Below, one piece after another: positions 32,881 to 35,845 of a DNA stretch of 35,845 nucleotides. The notes under the pieces are model-generated. The model did not search any database. It saw only the letters and a program-made list of their open reading frames with translations, and had not been told where the DNA came from. Source of the stretch: Clostridiaceae bacterium (GTDB lineage Bacteria; Bacillota; Clostridia; Oscillospirales; Acutalibacteraceae); the NCBI GenBank assembly GCA_016297645.1, contig JAEDGF010000013.1, positions 1-35,845 on the forward strand, given 5' to 3'. The position numbers and the translations under genes were made by a program. How positions within the stretch are numbered: position 1 is the stretch's first letter; each line of letters begins with the position of its first letter.

Positions 32881-33453
32881 ATGGAAACCAAGAGCATTAT
32901 GATAGTGGGCGTAGGCGGTCAGGGAACGCTGCTCGCAAGCCGTATTCTCGGCAACGCCGTTATAAGCGAGGGGTATGATGTCAAAGTTTCGGAGGTTCAC
33001 GGAATGAGCCAGCGCGGCGGAAACGTCGTCACATATGTCCGTTACGGCGACAAGGTGTACTCTCCCATAATCGACAAGGGCGGCGCAGATATGATACTCG
33101 CATTTGAGGAGCTTGAAGCGCTCCGCGCACTTCCCTATCTGAAAAAAGGCGGCAAGATAATTGTCAACACCCAGCAGATAGACCCCATGCCCGTAATTAC
33201 CGGTGCGGTAAAATACCCTGAAAATATTATCGAAGCACTTAAAGCATCCGGCGCGGATGTAACGGCTGCGGACGCACTCGAACTCGCACTTAAAGCCGGA
33301 AACATTAAAGCGGTCAATGTTGTCCTCATCGGAATCATGGCGAAAAACACTTCTGTTCCCAAAAAAGTTTGGGTCGATACGATAAAAAAGACCGTGCCGG
33401 AGAAATTCCTCGATGTAAACCTCGCCGCATTTGAACTCGGATATAACTTGTAA
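32881..33453 (+). CDS. iorB: Indolepyruvate:ferredoxin oxidoreductase, beta subunit
   Basis: 190 residues. It has the gamma-domain signature VGVGGQGTLLASRI and the conserved VHGMSQRGGNVVTYVR, with family-typical length. It forms the IorAB heterodimer or heterotetramer with the large chain encoded just upstream (one base between stop and ATG). The ribosome site GGAGG lies inside the iorA end. It is a paralogue of the gamma subunit at 7705-8259, but belongs to the separate arylpyruvate branch by the YVRYGDKVYSP wording and by context. Confidence 0.95.
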   Translation: METKSIMIVGVGGQGTLLASRILGNAVISEGYDVKVSEVHGMSQRGGNVVTYVRYGDKVYSPIIDKGGADMILAFEELEALRALPYLKKGGKIIVNTQQIDPMPVITGAVKYPENIIEALKASGADVTAADALELALKAGNIKAVNVVLIGIMAKNTSVPKKVWVDTIKKTVPEKFLDVNLAAFELGYNL

Positions 33454-33469
33454 AAAAGGAGCGAATAGA

Positions 33470-34633
33470 ATGAAAGAACTCAACAGAAAAACAGAATGCC
33501 TTACCGATTCGGTCATCCGCCGCATGACCCGTATTTCAATGGAATGTGGTGCAATAAATCTCTCACAGGGCTTCCCCGATTTTGATCCGCCGGAATTTAT
33601 CATGAAACGCCTTGCCGAAGTCGCAACGGCAGGCCCCCACCAGTACACCCCCACTTGGGGCGCCGCAAACTACCGCGCGGCAATTGCCGAAAAGGTCGGC
33701 AAGTTCATGGGGCTTCCCATTAACCCGGACGAAAATGTTCTCGGCACCGTCGGCAGCACCGAAGCCATGATGGCTACGCTTATGGCTATCACCAACCCCG
33801 GCGACAAAATAGTTATCTTCTCCCCCTATTTCGAAAACTACGCGGCTCAGAGTATTTTCAACTCCGTTGAACCCGTTTTCGTTCCGCTCGATCCGCCGGA
33901 TTTCACCTTTGACGCAAATAAACTCGAAGACGCTTTCAAAGACCCCAAAACCAAGGCAATGATCCTCTGCAACCCCTCCAATCCCTCCGGCAGAGTATTC
34001 ACAAAGGATGAGCTTCAAACGATTGCAGACCTTGCAATCAAATATGATGTTATCATCATCACCGACGAAGTGTATGAACACATCATTTTCGAACCGCACA
34101 AGCACACATATATCGCCGCACTTCCCGGAATGTGGGAGAGAACCATCTGCTGCTCCTCACTTTCAAAAACATATTCCATCACCGGCTGGCGGCTCGGATA
34201 TATCGTAGCGGACAAGCCTCTTATGGACAGATGTAAAAAAGTCCACGACTTTTTGACTGTCTGCGCGCCCTCGCCGCTGCAAGAAGCAGTCATTCCCGGA
34301 CTTAAAGCTCCCATGAGCTACTACAAGGAGCTGCAAGACCACTACACGCATATGCGCGATATCTTCGTCGGCGGACTTAAAGACCTCGGCTTCACCTTCA
34401 CCGAACCGCAAGGCTCGTACTTCATGATGGTGGATATCTCGGAGTTTTCCAAGGGCAAGAGCGACGTCGAATTCTGCGAAGAACTCGCAAGAAAAGTCGG
34501 CGTTGCAGCTGTTCCCGGCTCGAGCTTCTTCAAGGAGAATGTCAACCACCTCGCCCGTTTCCACTTCGCAAAGAAGGACGAAACACTGTACGAAGCCCTC
34601 AACCGCCTCGCGGATATCAGGAAGAAAATGTAA
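33470..34633 (+). CDS. Class I/II aminotransferase (probable aromatic)
   Basis: 387 residues from ATG 33470 (AAGGAG 9 bases upstream). Fold-type I PLP enzyme: INLSQGFPDFDPP at the start, YTPTWGAANYRAAI, CNPSNPSGRVF with the PLP-ring Asn, TDEVYEHIIF with the Asp-x-x-Tyr, Lys K233 in SSLSKTYSITGWRLGY forming the Schiff base, and a C-terminal Arg in HLARFHFA that binds the carboxylate. It resembles aspartate/aromatic aminotransferases of the I-gamma type. In this operon it would aminate the arylpyruvate made by IorAB to Tyr, Phe or Trp, or do the reverse. A strong terminator follows. Confidence 0.92.
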   Translation: MKELNRKTECLTDSVIRRMTRISMECGAINLSQGFPDFDPPEFIMKRLAEVATAGPHQYTPTWGAANYRAAIAEKVGKFMGLPINPDENVLGTVGSTEAMMATLMAITNPGDKIVIFSPYFENYAAQSIFNSVEPVFVPLDPPDFTFDANKLEDAFKDPKTKAMILCNPSNPSGRVFTKDELQTIADLAIKYDVIIITDEVYEHIIFEPHKHTYIAALPGMWERTICCSSLSKTYSITGWRLGYIVADKPLMDRCKKVHDFLTVCAPSPLQEAVIPGLKAPMSYYKELQDHYTHMRDIFVGGLKDLGFTFTEPQGSYFMMVDISEFSKGKSDVEFCEELARKVGVAAVPGSSFFKENVNHLARFHFAKKDETLYEALNRLADIRKKM

Positions 34634-34677
34634 TAGTAACTAACGATAAGAAAGGGACTATAAAAAACATCCGATAA

Positions 34678-34725
34678 AAAAACGACTGCAAGCAACCGAA
34701 ATAAGGTATGCCGGCAGTCGTTTTT
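34678..34725 (+). terminator. Terminator of the T-box operon
   Basis: ACGACTGC (34682-34689) pairs with GCAGTCGT (34714-34721), A tract before and TTTTT after. Confidence 0.85.
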
Positions 34726-34972
34726 GTGGTATAATATCGAGGTATGCTAAACAATAAATACCAATGAATATATAATACACCATACTCAATTAAAAAATTA
34801 TGTTCTTCACGGAATTTTGTGGACTTAAAGAGTGAAAGACTTTATTCTTTATGATTTTTCTTCTCTATTCGATAGTATCTTTATGTCCTGCGCGTCGAGC
34901 GCACAGAAAACCGTGAAGAGGGAAAAATTAAGTAAAAATGTATCCATTTCATTTTTAGTTGACATACAAACA
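34726..34972. other. AT-rich stretch with an orphan extended -10
   Basis: No supported gene. TGGTATAAT (TATAAT at 34730-34735) looks like an extended -10 promoter on the plus strand, but no ORF with a ribosome site follows. The minus strand near 34950-34970 still reads FVCQ in one frame, a leftover of the zinc-ribbon gene described next. Confidence 0.4.
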
Positions 34973-35035
34973 TTAGTATCCGTCTTGTTTTACAAGATCG
35001 TTGCTTGCACACATTTCACACATTATTTTTTTCAT
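34973..35035 (-). pseudogene. Truncated zinc-ribbon protein start, copy 1
   Basis: A 20-residue frame, MKKIMCEMCASNDLVKQDGY then TAA, with a good ribosome site (AAGGAG, 6 bases before the ATG). It matches the first Cys pair of the MCEMCGSNDLVKQDG zinc-ribbon proteins common in Clostridia, where FVCQ-C-G-T-K-Y normally follows. FVCQ is still readable 5 bases past the stop, after which similarity is lost. A decayed gene is the simplest reading; a functional micropeptide is not excluded. Confidence 0.6.
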
Positions 35036-35085
35036 GTTATTCTCCTTCACTCGTTTTGCTGAAATTTTTCGTTGCGAACTCATTG

Positions 35086-35117
35086 TAGAACAAATTGTTC
35101 TAATTGTCAATAGAACA
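35086..35117. promoter_or_regulatory. Operator-like palindrome upstream of XRE gene 1
   Basis: TAGAACAAATTGTTCTA (35086-35102) is a perfect 8+1+8 palindrome, and the half-site TAGAACA repeats 25 bases downstream at 35111. Both lie before the -10 TATAAT (35131-35136) of the XRE gene, fitting autoregulation. Confidence 0.65.
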
Positions 35118-35154
35118 GTATGCTTTGATGTATAATTTTTTTTGGTGATGTCAT

Positions 35155-35358
35155 TTGAAATTCACAAGAATTCGTGATTTAAGAGAAGATGCAGATTTAA
35201 CACAGACAGAGCTCGGAAAACAAATCAATTTACCTCAGCGCACATATGCATATTATGAAAGCGGCGAACGCACCGTACCGCCTGAGGTCTTAATTGCACT
35301 TGCAGATTTTTATAATGTTTCGGTCGATTATATACTCGGTCGCACCGATACGAAATAA
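35155..35358 (+). CDS. Small XRE-family (Cro/CI-type) transcriptional regulator 1
   Basis: 67 residues with a TTG start at 35155; GGTGAT lies 6 bases before it and an ATG at 35148 is in another frame. The whole protein is one helix-turn-helix domain: IRDLREDADLTQTELGKQI, then LPQRTYAYYESGERTVP and ALADFYNVSVDYILGRTD, the standard HTH_3 end. It has no effector domain, like short phage or mobile-element repressors and Clostridia housekeeping repressors. It probably binds the palindrome at 35086-35102. -10 TATAAT at 35131-35136; no good -35. Confidence 0.9.
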   Translation: MKFTRIRDLREDADLTQTELGKQINLPQRTYAYYESGERTVPPEVLIALADFYNVSVDYILGRTDTK

Positions 35359-35368
35359 ACACGAATTT

Positions 35369-35401
35369 TTGCTTGCGCACATTTTACACATTATTTTTCA
35401 T
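35369..35401 (-). pseudogene. Degenerate zinc-ribbon protein start, copy 2
   Basis: About 33 bases closely match copy 1 (35001-35035), including the start and an upstream AAGGA site. A 2-base shortening of the A tract after the ATG shifts the frame and ends it after five residues. Corrected, it would read IMCKMCAS. It begins 10 bases after the XRE 1 stop. Confidence 0.55.
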
Positions 35402-35443
35402 ATAATTGCTTCCTTCATCTTTTTTTCCGCGATAGTATTGTAG

Positions 35444-35454
35444 GTCATTTTGAC
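35444..35454. promoter_or_regulatory. Operator-like palindrome upstream of XRE gene 2
   Basis: GTCATTTTGAC is a 4+3+4 palindrome placed between relic copy 2 and the XRE 2 start, the same arrangement as at XRE 1 but with another sequence. It overlaps a TTGACA (35450-35455) that has no well-spaced -10 box. Confidence 0.4.
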
Positions 35455-35478
35455 ATAATATTAATAGGGTGGTTACAA

Positions 35479-35724
35479 ATGGATATTGGAAAAAGGTTAA
35501 GGGAACTGCGCCGCGAGCGCGGATACACACAGCTAAAAATGCAAATGCTCACCGGAATAGACCAAAGTGATTATTCTAAAATAGAACGCGGACACCGCTA
35601 CTACACTTTCGAGCAGTGTATAAAAATCGCGAGCGCCCTCGACACAAGTATGGACTATCTCGCCGGTCTTACCGATGAAAAAGCCCCGTACATACGCCGC
35701 ATTGCAACGAACGAAACAGAATAA
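35479..35724 (+). CDS. Small XRE-family transcriptional regulator 2
   Basis: 81 residues, ATG 35479 with GGGTGG 7 bases before. One HTH_3 domain: IGKRLRELRRERGYTQLKMQ, MLTGIDQSDYSKIERGHRYY as recognition helix region, and IKIASALDTSMDYLAGLTDE. A short polar tail follows. Related in form to regulator 1 but clearly diverged in the recognition helix. It probably represses its own promoter; targets are unknown. A strong terminator follows. Confidence 0.9.
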   Translation: MDIGKRLRELRRERGYTQLKMQMLTGIDQSDYSKIERGHRYYTFEQCIKIASALDTSMDYLAGLTDEKAPYIRRIATNETE

Positions 35725-35736
35725 TAAAAACGATTC

Positions 35737-35779
35737 ACTCCCGTCTGTTTGTCCAAAAAACAAAAGACGGGAGTTTTTT
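35737..35779 (+). terminator. Terminator after XRE gene 2
   Basis: A perfect 10-bp stem ACTCCCGTCT / AGACGGGAGT followed by a run of six T. Confidence 0.88.
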
Positions 35780-35793
35780 ATCGTCTGCAATAC

Positions 35794-35845
35794 TTAGGCT
35801 GACGGGACTTGAACCCGTGTCGGTTTTGACCGGCTGATTTTCGCT
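35794..35845 (-). tRNA. Partial tRNA-like 3' half, class II, cut by window end
   Basis: On the minus strand the T arm ACGGG-TTCAAGT-CCCGT is perfect, with the GGTTCRANTCC box, and is followed by a seven-base acceptor strand CAGCCTA and A. Before it CGGT-CAAA-ACCG can form a long variable arm, as in Leu, Ser or Tyr tRNAs. The anticodon cannot be read with confidence since the 5' half lies outside the window. CCA is not encoded, and a U1-A72 pair would be needed. Confidence 0.55.

Noticed and set aside
29489..34633. Reading the IorAB operon as simple aromatic amino acid fermentation
   Set aside because: Possible from the enzymes alone, but a T-box would then switch degradation on during starvation for the same amino acid, which is not sensible.
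34832..35062. Plus-strand frame of 76 residues before the XRE genes
   Set aside because: No ribosome site, composition like random AT-rich DNA, and it covers the antisense of the zinc-ribbon relic.

Overview
The window looks like a chromosomal segment of an anaerobic, spore-forming Clostridia member, probably a gut Oscillospiraceae/Ruminococcaceae-type bacterium. The signs are moderate GC, strong AGGAGG-type ribosome sites, promoters of the TTGACA-17-TAAAAT type, a T-box leader, two 2-oxoacid:ferredoxin oxidoreductases, an oxygen-sensitive Fe-S serine dehydratase, and sporulation genes (a sipL-like gene, sigK, cotJABC). No CRISPR array, insertion sequence or prophage structural gene was seen.

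Layout. 0-4.3 kb: a partial CobW GTPase with a long His/Asp/Glu tract, a VanZ-like membrane protein, L-serine dehydratase and a SipL-like spore protein. 4.6-7.6 kb: a secreted leucine-rich-repeat protein ending in a dockerin-like module, then an alpha/beta hydrolase. 7.7-10.3 kb: a four-subunit VOR/KOR-type ferredoxin oxidoreductase operon, divergent from a DNA polymerase IV gene whose best start codon is ACG. 11.9-15.0 kb: a metallophosphoesterase translationally coupled to a secreted lipase-like protein. 15.0-18.3 kb: an uninterrupted sigK and a GH31 glycosidase. 18.6-19.7 kb: cotJABC. 19.9-25.3 kb: a five-gene operon (HAD phosphatase, purine nucleoside phosphorylase, MTA/SAH-type deaminase, MtnA-like isomerase, GH20 hexosaminidase). 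25.4-29.0 kb: a hydrolase, a patatin and a second secreted lipase-like protein paralogous to the first. 29.15-34.6 kb: a T-box leader followed by acyl-CoA ligase, iorA, iorB and an aminotransferase. 34.7-35.8 kb: two small XRE regulators, each preceded by a degenerate start of a zinc-ribbon gene, then a partial tRNA-like end.

How genes work together. The most interesting unit is the T-box operon. The specifier reads UAC (Tyr) and the antiterminator bulge UGGU fits a tRNA with A73. T-boxes switch genes on when the cognate tRNA is uncharged, so this set is more likely to make an aromatic amino acid from an aryl acid (activation to CoA, reductive carboxylation by IorAB, transamination) than to degrade it. 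The 20-25 kb operon can be read as salvage of 5'-modified adenosines: deamination first, then phosphorolysis by a 6-oxopurine-type phosphorylase, then isomerisation of the sugar phosphate. Both readings are inferences from gene content and motifs.
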